Below are positions 51,780 through 61,246 of a stretch of 64,000 nucleotides of DNA, piece after piece. Positions within the stretch are counted from its first letter, which is position 1. Every line of letters starts with the position of its first letter. Where the stretch lies: contig CDRNVI010000012.1 of the NCBI GenBank assembly GCA_977017575.1, forward strand, positions 1-64,000, given 5' to 3'. The position numbers and the translations under genes were made by a program. Source of the stretch: Paramoeba atlantica. Lineage: Eukaryota > Discosea. Under the pieces are notes generated by a model. It saw only the letters and a program-made list of their open reading frames with translations, ran no database searches and was not told the DNA's origin.

Positions 51780-52071
51780 TCTTGTTTTTAGGGTTAGGGT
51801 GAGGTATTATGTGGAATGACGGATCAACAAAACTTCCGCGAAAAACACGTTGTACTTTTCGTCGTACCTTAGATCATTCATCCTATTTTGTATGGTCTTT
51901 TCTTTTGCGTATCTGTGCAAGTCTCTTTGCTCATGTCACAATTACTGTATAAGAAGACATTTTATCGTAAATATGTGCAATTCATTATGTGTTTCAGAAC
52001 TTAACCTTTGATTGGGTTGCGTGACGCAAAAGCGTGTTATCCCTTATTGGTGTGAGTAAGAAGCCCTCAAA
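51780..52071. other. Short intergenic region with palindromic box
   Basis: About 290 bases. The only standout is the palindromic box at 52017-52029, described separately. Confidence 0.45.
52017..52029. promoter_or_regulatory. TTGCGTGACGCAA palindrome upstream of the chorismate-lyase-like gene
   Basis: A 13-base palindrome with perfect 6-base arms (TTGCGT/ACGCAA), 43-55 bases before the ATG at 52072. It is preceded by ATTGG, an inverted CCAAT box, at 52011. The shape suits a bZIP dimer site. Function is inferred. Confidence 0.35.
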
Positions 52072-52803
52072 ATGCTTAATAAATTCACAGATGAAGAAAT
52101 AAGTACAATGGCATACGATGTAAGTCCGTGGTATGTATCTCTAGAAGATTGCATCCTACATTCGTGGAATGTTAAAGCAATGGACAATTTATTCTGCTGG
52201 GCTAAATACGACGGAAATTTAACTGCCCTTCTTGAGCAATCAATGGGGTCATCTTGCTACCACTTTGTACTACGACACGAAATTTTAACTTCTGAGTTTT
52301 TTATTCGCCACATATCTCACACAAGAAGGAAAAACAACCAGGGGAATGATACATTCCAAGACGTCGTTCCCGGGTGGGTAGTTGTACCTCGCTCCTTTTA
52401 CGACAGTTACAAAGGCAGCTTACTACGTACATTGGGATCACGACCTATTGGTCAAACTATTTTATACGGCACTCATCCTGATGGGAGTCCAAAATCTAAC
52501 TTGTTGAGCACAAAATACGCTTGTCTATCTTGTGACTCGATACTTCGTAGGCGAGAGTTTCATCTAAATTACTTCGAAGAATTGTCAATGCAAGAAGAAC
52601 AGATTTCCCCTAGGCAACGAGTACGTGATACTGCTACAGGCAGTATGGCGGAGACACGTACACAAGTACCTAATCAAGAATTTTCACACTGTACCGACCC
52701 ACCGCAAATCGTGATTATTGAATATTTCTTAGGAGCACATTTGCCCACTTTTCCTATCTCTGAATCATTACACCCGGGTTGCCGCGTACCCTCTCAAGTA
52801 TGA
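52072..52803 (+). CDS. Chorismate-lyase (UbiC)-fold-like protein, tentative
   Basis: 243 residues. The order of motifs resembles chorismate pyruvate-lyase and related UbiC-fold proteins: a tryptophan followed by NLTALLEQSMGSSCYHFVL (family pattern: sugar/ring-binding LT-x2-LE), then VVVPRSFYDS with an arginine after a strand, LLRTLGSRPIGQTIL (family: LG-x-R/T-PLG-x-x-L-F), and IVIIEYFLGAHLPTFP (family: ERFLP-type acidic motif). In bacteria UbiC makes 4-hydroxybenzoate for ubiquinone. In a eukaryote the role could be similar or the fold could be used otherwise. The C-terminal CxxC-like pair near LSCDS and the region 185-210 are unassigned. I saw no clear targeting peptide. Confidence 0.45.
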   Translation: MLNKFTDEEISTMAYDVSPWYVSLEDCILHSWNVKAMDNLFCWAKYDGNLTALLEQSMGSSCYHFVLRHEILTSEFFIRHISHTRRKNNQGNDTFQDVVPGWVVVPRSFYDSYKGSLLRTLGSRPIGQTILYGTHPDGSPKSNLLSTKYACLSCDSILRRREFHLNYFEELSMQEEQISPRQRVRDTATGSMAETRTQVPNQEFSHCTDPPQIVIIEYFLGAHLPTFPISESLHPGCRVPSQV

Positions 52804-53151
52804 ACAATATTCGAGGATGCTTCGATAATTCTTTCAACACCACACAAACCATCTCAGAAGAATCCCCAACAATTATTTTTATCCGTTTCTGACTTTTTTG
52901 GCAGGATTAGTGAGATCTCGTTTCCCTAACGAAGAGTTTTTGTTGCCGTCTATCGTTCATAGCGACCCCCTGGTGCTCCGGTGGTCATGCGGAAAAAACT
53001 AAAAATTATGTCCCATACACCAAGAAAAAGCTGTGCGGACATCTCACATAATACAACTTTTTGACATCCCCTTGCTCTATATATGATATAGAAATGCTCT
53101 CTATATCTGATATATCTTATATCAGGATATAATACCCTGATGAAGCAAGGG
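52804..53151. other. Intergenic with AT-rich hairpin
   Basis: CCCTTGC at 53070 and GCAAGGG at 53145 bracket a TATA/GATATA-rich stretch that itself folds (ATCAGG...CCTGAT). It directly precedes the first copy of the direct repeat. No gene seen. Confidence 0.45.
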
Positions 53152-53682
53152 TCTGTTTACGGCAATAAATCAATTTACGGATATTTCGTTTATACGGATA
53201 TTTGATTTACGGACCTAAGGTTGAGCGTAAAATTGACGATTTCACTCTTTATATTAAAACTTTGTTAAAGATATTCGAAAAACGGAATACCTGCTAGCTC
53301 AATGGAGTACAAATGTAACACATGTACAACGTAAAATATTGGTGAATTCCATTCTTTTATGCATGATGCTTTCCAAAATGCCACCTGAGATCAACAGTTT
53401 TTCTCTCACAGAGAATGCTATTGATCCTTAATGACAAAATATTTAACTGATTTAGCCCTAGGAAATCATTAAGACCAATGAGGGGCAGTGCACACAAAAT
53501 ATTTTACTAGTTCAACCCTAGGGACGTGCAAATATTACCAAGCGTCTGCACACTCCCGAAACCTCATTTTTTTCACTCTAAAATGAGCAACTTTTGGTTC
53601 AAAAACGCTCAACCTTAAGCACTTAAGGTGGATGAGCGTACATGAATAACTACCAGAGTCTAAAATGTTCTGAAGTCTACAA
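53152..53682. repeat. Direct repeat, copy 1 (about 530 bp)
   Basis: Pairs with 54420-54932. The last about 332 bases (53348-53680) are identical to 54598-54930, while the first about 195 bases match only at roughly 80 percent with small indels. No ORF. Unknown nature; it may belong to a non-coding mobile element. Confidence 0.85.
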
Positions 53683-54419
53683 TAGCTCGAAGCAACTAAT
53701 ATCGCCCTCTCAAACACAATAATTTCATCCAAAGCGATATCAATACTCCGTGCTCCGAATGATGCATCATTCCTCACGGTGACTTTGTCTGAAAAGTCAC
53801 CGAACGCCCAAATATTTCAAAATCCTTTAAACCCCGAAGAGCCCATCGAAGAGGCCTGACGTCGACGGTTATTTCCACCACTTTCTCCCCAAGTAGTCTT
53901 ACGTACTTTTTGGGATGATTCCGGGCACATTTGATGCGACCACACATTTGATCAGGCCTGATAGAAAATCATTTTGCGGCGCAAATTAGGGGTACTCTTC
54001 GTCCCAATCTAAAATGAGACCCAACTTGCCTTGAAATTTCGAACCTCTAACTAGCTAAGCCTTGTCCGAATCATTGATAGCAAAAGCAAAACATAAAAAC
54101 CCCAAAATGGCAAAGGAGGCTCGAGGCGTCGCCACAATTTTCGATTTCATTATTTGAAGGGCTGCGGGTGGGGATTCGGCGCGGTCTCAGGAAATGTCAC
54201 TGAATTCGAGAGCGAGATCAAGGAAATCCTTTCATTCAATCGCTTTTCATCTGCAGTGAGATCATGACCATTTTTTATAGGGTACGAGGCAGTGCGCACA
54301 ACCTAGGTACTGTATGTACCCTAGATCGGCCAAGAGCACTTCATTTCAAGCGGTTCGCTGAGCAGGTACTTAGACTGGAAACAGCGAAGTTGGGACGCCT
54401 TGACCACAACACATAAAGT
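53683..54419. other. Spacer between the two direct repeat copies
   Basis: About 740 bases of unique sequence, somewhat GC-richer than the repeats, with no convincing ORF on either strand. Confidence 0.5.
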
Positions 54420-54932
54420 AACGGTTTATTTACAGCAATAAATAACTTTACGGATATTTGGTTTACGGACAATCATTTTGAGGGTAAAATTGACGATTTC
54501 ACTCTTTCTATCAAATCTTTATTCAAGATATTCGAAAAACGAAAGACCTACCAGCTCAATAGAGTACAAATGTAATACAATTTAAATATTTGTAAACTCC
54601 ATTCTTTTATGCATGATGCTTTCCAAAATGCCACCTGAGATCAACAGTTTTTCTCTCACAGAGAATGCTATTGATCCTTAATGACAAAATATTTAACTGA
54701 TTTAGCCCTAGGAAATCATTAAGACCAATGAGGGGCAGTGCACACAAAATATTTTACTAGTTCAACCCTAGGGACGTGCAAATATTACCAAGCGTCTGCA
54801 CACTCCCGAAACCTCATTTTTTTCACTCTAAAATGAGCAACTTTTGGTTCAAAAACGCTCAACCTTAAGCACTTAAGGTGGATGAGCGTACATGAATAAC
54901 TACCAGAGTCTAAAATGTTCTGAAGTCTATAA
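54420..54932. repeat. Direct repeat, copy 2 (about 510 bp)
   Basis: See copy 1. This copy ends about 140 bases before the mL52 start codon. The sharp change from diverged to identical within one duplicated block suggests a gene-conversion tract. Confidence 0.85.
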
Positions 54933-55074
54933 TGAGAGGAATTTTTAGTCTTTCACGTATTGCAAATACAGTACAAACAAAACTCCAAAACCAGTAGTAT
55001 TTCTTCAGTTTTCGAAACAAAAGCTAGTCTTATAAGATTAACGTCACTACCTTACATTTAAATTTGACTTCGAA

Positions 55075-55704
55075 ATGCGCGCTACACGCTTTCTTCAGAC
55101 ATCGGAGGCGTATCCTATTGGGAATCGGCCACACTGGAGTACCTTCTGGTCGAAGAAGATTCCCACTTACCCCACTGTACATCCTGGACATCCTCTTAGA
55201 AGAGTTAATGAGCGCATGCGAAAAACACGGCGGGAGTGGGAACGCTTTCATGGGTTCGGAAACTCTCGTCTCATTCAAGGGTTATTGCATGAAATTCCGG
55301 ACTGGGACTACGCGGATGGCTGTCCGGGAACGACTACAATAGCAAATTATCACTTTCGCTACTTTAAAAATAAATTACTATTTCAAATTATACGATCCGG
55401 AGCAGCTGTGGAGCAAAGGCTTGCTGAGGATCGCATGCCGAAAATTCCGGGAACCGAAACTAGTCGGGATTGGGATCCACAGATTCCACTCTTTTTGGAG
55501 GATGAGGACGAATCCGGTGCAGCGCCTCCTGCTAAAGCCGTAGCAATTGACATGGACGAGGTGAACGACTTACGAATGAAACCAATGCCTTTTTCCTTGG
55601 ATCGCCGAAAGCAGTATTTGACACGTGAATCGATGTTGCCACGCTCACCGACACGTACCCGAAGCATGGTTGAAGATTTTAAACCCAAAAAACCGATGGT
55701 GTAA
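55075..55704 (+). CDS. MRPL52: Mitochondrial ribosomal protein mL52
   Basis: 209 residues, about twice the human protein. mL52 is a mitochondria-specific protein of the large mitoribosomal subunit. The diagnostic segment is GLLHEIPDWDYADGCPG (about 70-85), matching GPLTELPDWSYADGRPAP of animal MRPL52. It is followed by a basic helix (YHFRYFKNKLLFQIIRSGAAVEQRLAE) like the family's RRKAERE helix. The N-terminus is Arg-rich without acids until about residue 40, as expected for a mitochondrial presequence. The C-terminal about 80 residues are an unassigned lineage-specific extension. Confidence 0.78.
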   Translation: MRATRFLQTSEAYPIGNRPHWSTFWSKKIPTYPTVHPGHPLRRVNERMRKTRREWERFHGFGNSRLIQGLLHEIPDWDYADGCPGTTTIANYHFRYFKNKLLFQIIRSGAAVEQRLAEDRMPKIPGTETSRDWDPQIPLFLEDEDESGAAPPAKAVAIDMDEVNDLRMKPMPFSLDRRKQYLTRESMLPRSPTRTRSMVEDFKPKKPMV

Positions 55705-55903
55705 GAAGGATGCTCTTAATCAGTACGAAACTTTCATGTCGGTTTTTCTACTGTTTTTGAATAATATCGACACGCAAGCTTTCAGTTAATCTAGTTTTCC
55801 GCATTCTTTTCATCACGAGTGCTGTTTCATAATGTCTTTCATAGTATTTTATTTGTAATTTTGCTCCGCGGCTCTTTCTTTCGTACTACTTTTTACTTTA
55901 AGA
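55705..55903. other. Short intergenic region
   Basis: Two hundred AT-rich bases with a TTTCAT element (about 55825-55845) and a T/C-rich stretch just before the next start codon. Confidence 0.4.
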
Positions 55904-56365
55904 ATGAGAATATCAAGACGCCTACACATAGCCGTGCCAGAAACGGCCCGTGATTTGCTAGTGCACTCCAGTAGCACTGCACTACCCGTCCTCCCGCATG
56001 CACATCGTGTCGTTCGCCTTTATCGTCAGTGGCTTAAGCTTGCTTTATTGTTTCCTCACAGCAATTTAGTGGATGTTAACGAACACACCCAAATGAATGA
56101 AAGAGCACTGGTTATTATTAGGCAAAGATTTCGGGAAGGCATGGAGATAAAAGATCCGGACAGGATTCAGGTTCTTCTTCACGAAGCTGAGCGCTCACTA
56201 ACCATGATGCGAGAGCTCAGTCAGGATTGTGCGCTGCGTCGTTTTCCGCAGCAGAAGCATCCAGACAACTTTTTTGGGTCGACTTCAACATGGGAATTAG
56301 TTAAAAAGAATTACGTAATATACTTTAAAGAATGCATCAACCGTCTGGTAAAGAGAAAATGGTAA
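55904..56365 (+). CDS. LYR-motif mitochondrial protein (complex I NDUFB9-like or assembly factor)
   Basis: 153 residues. The Leu-Tyr-Arg motif stands in HRVVRLYRQWLKLALLF (about 33-49), followed by the family's three-helix pattern with IIRQRFREGMEIKDPDRIQVLLHEAERSLTMM (about 65-100), including the conserved Phe downstream. LYR proteins bind acyl carrier protein and serve as complex I subunits (NDUFA6, NDUFB9) or assembly factors for Fe-S clusters and other respiratory complexes. The RRFPQQKHPDNFF segment after the third helix slightly favours NDUFB9 (YRQHPQPYIFPDS in animals). The N-terminus (MRISRRLHIAVPETAR) may be a weak presequence. Confidence 0.65.
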   Translation: MRISRRLHIAVPETARDLLVHSSSTALPVLPHAHRVVRLYRQWLKLALLFPHSNLVDVNEHTQMNERALVIIRQRFREGMEIKDPDRIQVLLHEAERSLTMMRELSQDCALRRFPQQKHPDNFFGSTSTWELVKKNYVIYFKECINRLVKRKW

Positions 56366-56617
56366 AAATATTTAGAGGAGTATGTTCAAAGTCCGGGAAT
56401 CCTATTCCCGGACATCTTCACACTTAGTTTAATTACTCTAGCTCACCTATCATACCCAGGCCTATTAATCTTTCGTTCTGTGTTTGGCGCAATATATTAA
56501 TCCAAAGACCCTTCGAAGCAGCTTGGCCCCTAGAACACGTTTGTAGATGCTTCTAAATTTTACATTAATCATTTCTTTCTTTTTAATACGATTCGAAGTG
56601 CGTTGTAAGCGTTGGTA
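56366..56617. other. Intergenic before LAMMER kinase
   Basis: About 250 bases. AATCATTTCTTTCTTTTT at about 56567 resembles the initiator-like element. A small hairpin GTCCGGGAATCC/TATTCCCGGAC at about 56391-56412 lies after the LYR gene stop codon and could be a 3' end structure. Confidence 0.4.
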
Positions 56618-58123
56618 ATGTCTTCCGGGACGGACTACCTGGTTCACAAAAAGCGGTATCGAGACGATGAATCAAGCGACTCAAAGAAAGCTAAAGTAAC
56701 GTATGAAGTTCCACAGCAATCCGCGGAAGAGGGCCACTATCACGTGGTACTGGGCCTAGATGCGGACGATCACGGGCGGTACAAAATTATATCTTATCTC
56801 GGAGAAGGCACTTTTGGTAAAGTCATCCTCGCATGGGATCGCACTCTTCGACGATTCAGTGCAATGAAGATTGTGCGCAATCTTGAAAGATATGCCAATG
56901 ACGCGGGGTATGAAATTACTTATATGAAACGACTCATCCGAAACGATCCGTATGACCGATATCACATGGTGCGTTTACTTTCCTCATTTCAAAATCGAGC
57001 GGGACACGTCTGCATGGTGATGACTCGCCATGGGCCCAGCCTTCTTGAGATGATACAAGAAAAGCCACTTTCGATTAGCACGTGTGCCGAAGTTGCTTTT
57101 CAGCTTTTCGAACATTTGGAATTCCTTCACACCAAAGCACATGTCGTTCACACCGATTTAAAACCAGAAAACGTTTTGATGGACCGGTATGAAGACAAGA
57201 CAACTGCACAAGAGGCCGCACGAGAGAGTCGGAACGGGTTGGGTAATCGTATTGATCAGTCTGGATTATTTCTGATTCGTGTCTGTGACTTCGGTGGTTG
57301 CCAGGATGACAACAAGCCAGAGGGAAGGCACTCTACCATCCAAACAAGACATTATCGCGCTCCAGAAGTCATCCTTGAAACTGGATGGAGGTGTCCGGCG
57401 GACATATGGAGTGTGGGTTGTATTTTATATGAGTTAGTCACCGGACGTCTGCTGTATGACACCCACGAAAATCGTGAGCATCTTGCCATGATGCAAGCAC
57501 AGCTAGGATGTGAAAATTTCCCGTTTCACAAATGGGAAAAACTTTTTCGAGACGAGCATTACCACTGGTTCACGGGCAAAGGGAAACTAGTTTGGCCTCC
57601 CACACTCAGCTCGCGTGCCTCCCCCACGGAACGAAGGGAATACGAAAGGTCACTTGAGCGTGTTGCTCGTCAGCGTCCTTTATGTGACATGCTCTACACA
57701 CGCGTACCCAATTCTGCCGTCTTGTTTGATCTCATTCGCCGTTGCATGATGTACGACCCCGCACGGCGCATTACTCCCACCGAGGCGTTGCGTCATCCAT
57801 TTCTGGCAGAAGCGGCGCAGCGGTTTGCGCACGCTCGGACTCAGTTAGAAACGGTGGTCCGGGCTAGTGACACACAAGCCCAGTGTACTGTGCAGGAGAG
57901 TAAACATGGCGTTTCCGGAACGACAACTGCACAGCACGGTTGCACCACAGTGGACACTTCCCTCTCAGGTAAGATGTCACTCTCCTCCGTATCACACGCT
58001 CAGTGGGTATCTCACGGTTCAGTGACAAGCAAATCTTCTGTTGTGTATTCCTCCCATGGTTCGGGCCAAGGTGGTGTCTCATCCTACTCCCGAGTGCCAG
58101 CCATTCCCGGAAATTCCAGATAG
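56618..58123 (+). CDS. LAMMER/CLK-type dual-specificity protein kinase
   Basis: 501 residues from ATG 56618 (the frame is open upstream only through a TTG). CLK/LAMMER kinases phosphorylate SR splicing factors. The kinase domain spans about 50-395: glycine loop YLGEGTFGKV, lysine in SAMKIVRN, catalytic HTDLKPENVLM (the HTDLKPEN form is characteristic), CDFGGCQDD at DFG, a TRHYRAPEV activation segment, and the signature EHLAMM, which continues QAQLG where textbook LAMMER kinases read ERILG. The Ser/Thr-rich C-terminal about 100 residues are disordered. In an intron-poor genome, its substrates may lie outside cis-splicing. Confidence 0.9.
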   Translation: MSSGTDYLVHKKRYRDDESSDSKKAKVTYEVPQQSAEEGHYHVVLGLDADDHGRYKIISYLGEGTFGKVILAWDRTLRRFSAMKIVRNLERYANDAGYEITYMKRLIRNDPYDRYHMVRLLSSFQNRAGHVCMVMTRHGPSLLEMIQEKPLSISTCAEVAFQLFEHLEFLHTKAHVVHTDLKPENVLMDRYEDKTTAQEAARESRNGLGNRIDQSGLFLIRVCDFGGCQDDNKPEGRHSTIQTRHYRAPEVILETGWRCPADIWSVGCILYELVTGRLLYDTHENREHLAMMQAQLGCENFPFHKWEKLFRDEHYHWFTGKGKLVWPPTLSSRASPTERREYERSLERVARQRPLCDMLYTRVPNSAVLFDLIRRCMMYDPARRITPTEALRHPFLAEAAQRFAHARTQLETVVRASDTQAQCTVQESKHGVSGTTTAQHGCTTVDTSLSGKMSLSSVSHAQWVSHGSVTSKSSVVYSSHGSGQGGVSSYSRVPAIPGNSR

Positions 58124-58500
58124 TGAATTTCTGATTCAAACAGACATCTCATTTTGGTAGAGAAAAAAGGTTAGAAAGTGTTTTTCAGTTTATAGTCTCA
58201 AGACAGAAAATGAACATTGTTTTTCGGTTCATAGTTCAGTTCGTAATTCACTCCTTTTTACGGTTTTTTTATTGTAGAAGGAGCGCTTTTAAATGATTTT
58301 ATTGTTTACGGACAGAAAAGAGTATTGGTGCATTTCGTGTTCTTACCAGCTACTTCCTGCACAAGTAAACTGACCAAGACTCTTTCTCGCGCATCAGGTT
58401 ATGCGGAACCCAAAACTTTAGAACTCACTTAGCTCGAGGTTTGATTTTCATAGAATCAACGCTTTGTACTTCATTTTAAAGTATTTCTCACTACTAAAAC
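58124..58500. other. Intergenic, AT-rich
   Basis: About 380 bases. A phrase GTTTTTCAGTTTATAGTC / GTTTTTCGGTTCATAGTT is repeated near 58179 and 58217. Otherwise nothing seen. Confidence 0.45.
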
Positions 58501-58728
58501 ATGTCTCAAGGAAATCATAAGCTTCGTCGGAAGCCTGAAAAGTCTGCAAAGAAAAAAAGTACGCATGCCGGTGCTAAAAAGAGGGTAAGTTCAAAAACTA
58601 CGCTAAGAGGTAAGCTGCAGCGAACAATGCGGTCTGCGGTAGAGAGTGACTTGGCAGGAAAAATTCCACGAGCTGACAGAAGTAGACTCAAAATTGTTCA
58701 CGCTTCTGTGAAACCTGAGAAGAAATAA
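58501..58728 (+). CDS. UPF0390 / DUF2462-like small basic protein
   Basis: 75 residues, very rich in Lys/Arg. The N-terminus MSQGNHKLRRKPEKSAKKK resembles the MAQGQRKFQ-KPAK start of the UPF0390 (Leydig-cell tumour 10 kDa homologue) family. The pattern of a lysine cluster followed by a short helix with a conserved I/V-E-x-D segment (SAVESDLAGK) also fits. The family is thought to be nuclear or nucleolar; its molecular function is not established. A TTCATTTTAAAG element lies 28 bases upstream of the ATG. Confidence 0.65.
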   Translation: MSQGNHKLRRKPEKSAKKKSTHAGAKKRVSSKTTLRGKLQRTMRSAVESDLAGKIPRADRSRLKIVHASVKPEKK

Positions 58729-59053
58729 AACACTTTTATGATTACGTTTGCGATTACCGTAGGAAGCATTGTGAATGATATCAATACTTACAGTGTGTAC
58801 ATACTAGGTCATGAAATATTTCATGTGTAGTACACCATGAGTATAGTACTAATATGAGATTAATTAGAAGACAGCGTTAATATGAGCAGAAACGGATTTT
58901 GGTTCACGCTAACGTGGGTTCATGCAGTAAGGGAATCACTATATTGACATCTCCTAAAATTGGTTTACCTACGTGTACTTGTACGCACACTCTGCATAAT
59001 ATTGTCTGTTTTTCCTAGCCCAGCGTTTTCAATCTTTTTTGTTACTTGTTATT
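58729..59053. other. Intergenic with perfect palindrome
   Basis: CATGAAATATTTCATG at 58810-58825 is a perfect 16-base palindrome, framed by GTGTAC (58795) and GTACAC (58830) as an outer imperfect stem. TTTTCAATCTTTTTT at about 59026 may be the start region of the Wee1-like gene. Confidence 0.5.
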
Positions 59054-61246
59054 ATGCTCCACGCCGAAAATTCAGCAAACGCTGCTCCCTTGTCTCCTCC
59101 AGTTACTGCGCATCAAGTGGTTCGTAAATCAGGCCATGGCACTCCGCTTTCGCAAGACTTTTCAATAGTTCACGTAGGTTCTCAGCGAGAGCACACACTA
59201 CGCCGTACGCACTCCTCCCAAGACATCAGCGGATCACCACAAGACCGAGGCGAGTCCTGTTCTCCACCTCACACGCCACATTTTACCTACGCGGAGACCT
59301 CAGCCTCCTTCCCCTTTTCGCGGTCACAATCCTCACGATTCACAGGTCGTCCAAAGGGGTTCTCCACTCAAGATAGTATGTCCCGCCCCCTGCTCTCTCA
59401 ATTCCGTTCCTCGAGAGGGAGAACCTCCGGGGCGCTTGATATGGGAGATTTTGAAGCCTCATTGGACTCCTACGCCCTTCCTGCGCCCGTCACACCTGTA
59501 GGGCCGCGTCCGACCTTTGGGGCCCCGACCTCGATTGCATGGCAAACACCACATCGCGATACCATCGCACTTCCCCCCACACCGCGAAAGTCTTTCCCGG
59601 CTTCCGCAGTGCCTAGAAAACCGAATAAACCCCCATCCTTTGATCCTTTCAAAAGCAAGCGCACGAGAAGCGAAAATGAGTTAGCTTTTCACCGAATACA
59701 AGGACTCCAAATGGATGAGGGATCTCAGGAGTCGCTCCCGCTCCCCCCTGCGGCGTTAAGCCAAGGAATCCTGCCCTCGCAAAATGAGGGATTCTCCCAG
59801 GGGTTCTCTCAAACCCAATTCGGTTCAGCGCTCTACCATGGGTATCATGCCGATTTTCATGAAATCGAAATGGTTGGTTCCGGTTCCTTTGGTAAGGTGT
59901 ATATCGTGGAGCGCAAATTCGATGCCCAGCGCTTTGCTGTGAAACAAGTCTGTGAGGCTCTCTGTGGTTCAAGTGACCGAACACGCAAACTTATGGAGGT
60001 ACGCGCCATGGGAATCGCCTGTCGTGGGCCTCACGTGGTCCGACTCCACCACACCTGGGCGGAGGGCGACCCCTCGCAGCAGACGATGTACATCCTCATG
60101 GAGCTGTGCCCCGGGGGAAGTTTGGGAAGACGAGCTCGCACACGGACCCCTCCCGATGAAATCGAGGCACTGGATATTCTGGGTCAGCTTACCCTTGCAC
60201 TCCACACATGCCACTCGCAGCAGATTGCCCATGGTGACTTGAAGCTTGAAAACGTGTTGTACGATGAAGCTGGGCGACTTAAATTGGGTGACTTCGGTCA
60301 TGCCGTATTTTTAGACGCCACCACGGGTCATCCGATATCGTATAGGCAGTACGAACTCTCTCACAATCATCAGCACATATGGTCTTCGCGCGAAAATACA
60401 GAGGCATTCTTTTCTCAGGAAGACGGCGACGCACGATACATTGCCCTCGATATGCTCAATGAGCGCATGTTCTACATGAGTGGTGATATTTTTGCGCTTG
60501 GCATGTGTATGTATGAATTAATGAGTGGCACACTTCTACCCAAGAATGGAGAAGAGCATACTGCACTGCGTACCACCGACTTAGTAAAACGAACGCTAGC
60601 TGCAACAAAAAAATATTCTGTCGATCTCGTCGTCCTCATTTTTAGTTTGATTCATCCAGATCCAACAAAAAGACCAACAGCCCAGGAGCTCATGTGTCGG
60701 GAAATTTTTCCGAAACGCAGATCTGACCTGCTGGCCCAGGGGAGCGACCGCCGGCAAATGACCGGAGACACATCTCTCTCACAACTCTCCTTCCTTCAAA
60801 CTGTTAGTGAGATTGAGTTCCTTTTATTAGAGACAAAGAGGCGAGAGCTCCGGGAACGACTACTTCCTGTCCTAAGTAAGGCTCCATCCGTAGTGGAAGC
60901 GTCTTCTCAAAGCAAAGAACGCTCCCCACAAGTTTCCGGTTCTAGAGATACGCTTCCTTCAACAGTTTCCGCAACATATTCAACCAACAAGCCGACAAGT
61001 TCGAGTATCCGGTGTCCACGTCCCACAGTTGCTTCTATTCTACACAGATGCGACGAAGTGCTGCGGAATTCTGAGAAAGTTATGAAGGACTATCCGCAAG
61101 TAGTGGCGCGAGACGAATCGGAGAAGGTGCTGCCGACGCCTGGCGCCACCCGTGAGGTGAGTTCAGTATTTTTATCTGAAACACTAACTGACAGCGAAAG
61201 CAGCAATTCAAATACATTTCCCGTTTGTTGTCCTATCCAGGCATAG
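59054..61246 (+). CDS. Wee1-like inhibitory cell-cycle kinase
   Basis: 730 residues from ATG 59054 (upstream frame only TTG). Wee1 kinases delay mitosis by phosphorylating the glycine-loop tyrosine of CDK1. The N-terminal about 265 residues are Ser/Pro-rich and disordered with many SP/TP dipeptides, a typical CDK-regulated region. Kinase domain about 266-545: VGSGSFGKVY, FAVKQV, AHGDLKLENVLY, LGDFGHAV at DFG, and the Wee1-like EDGDARYIALDML followed by GDIFALGMCMYELMSG. The GDARY segment and DIFALG pattern separate it from ordinary Ser/Thr kinases. The C-terminal about 180 residues are again Ser-rich and low-complexity. Confidence 0.82.
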   Translation: MLHAENSANAAPLSPPVTAHQVVRKSGHGTPLSQDFSIVHVGSQREHTLRRTHSSQDISGSPQDRGESCSPPHTPHFTYAETSASFPFSRSQSSRFTGRPKGFSTQDSMSRPLLSQFRSSRGRTSGALDMGDFEASLDSYALPAPVTPVGPRPTFGAPTSIAWQTPHRDTIALPPTPRKSFPASAVPRKPNKPPSFDPFKSKRTRSENELAFHRIQGLQMDEGSQESLPLPPAALSQGILPSQNEGFSQGFSQTQFGSALYHGYHADFHEIEMVGSGSFGKVYIVERKFDAQRFAVKQVCEALCGSSDRTRKLMEVRAMGIACRGPHVVRLHHTWAEGDPSQQTMYILMELCPGGSLGRRARTRTPPDEIEALDILGQLTLALHTCHSQQIAHGDLKLENVLYDEAGRLKLGDFGHAVFLDATTGHPISYRQYELSHNHQHIWSSRENTEAFFSQEDGDARYIALDMLNERMFYMSGDIFALGMCMYELMSGTLLPKNGEEHTALRTTDLVKRTLAATKKYSVDLVVLIFSLIHPDPTKRPTAQELMCREIFPKRRSDLLAQGSDRRQMTGDTSLSQLSFLQTVSEIEFLLLETKRRELRERLLPVLSKAPSVVEASSQSKERSPQVSGSRDTLPSTVSATYSTNKPTSSSIRCPRPTVASILHRCDEVLRNSEKVMKDYPQVVARDESEKVLPTPGATREVSSVFLSETLTDSESSNSNTFPVCCPIQA

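Noticed and set aside
53152-54932. The 0.5 kb direct repeats read as LTRs of a short retroelement
   Set aside because: No TG...CA ends, primer-binding site or polypurine tract was seen, and the two copies have uneven divergence. Kept as an unexplained duplication.
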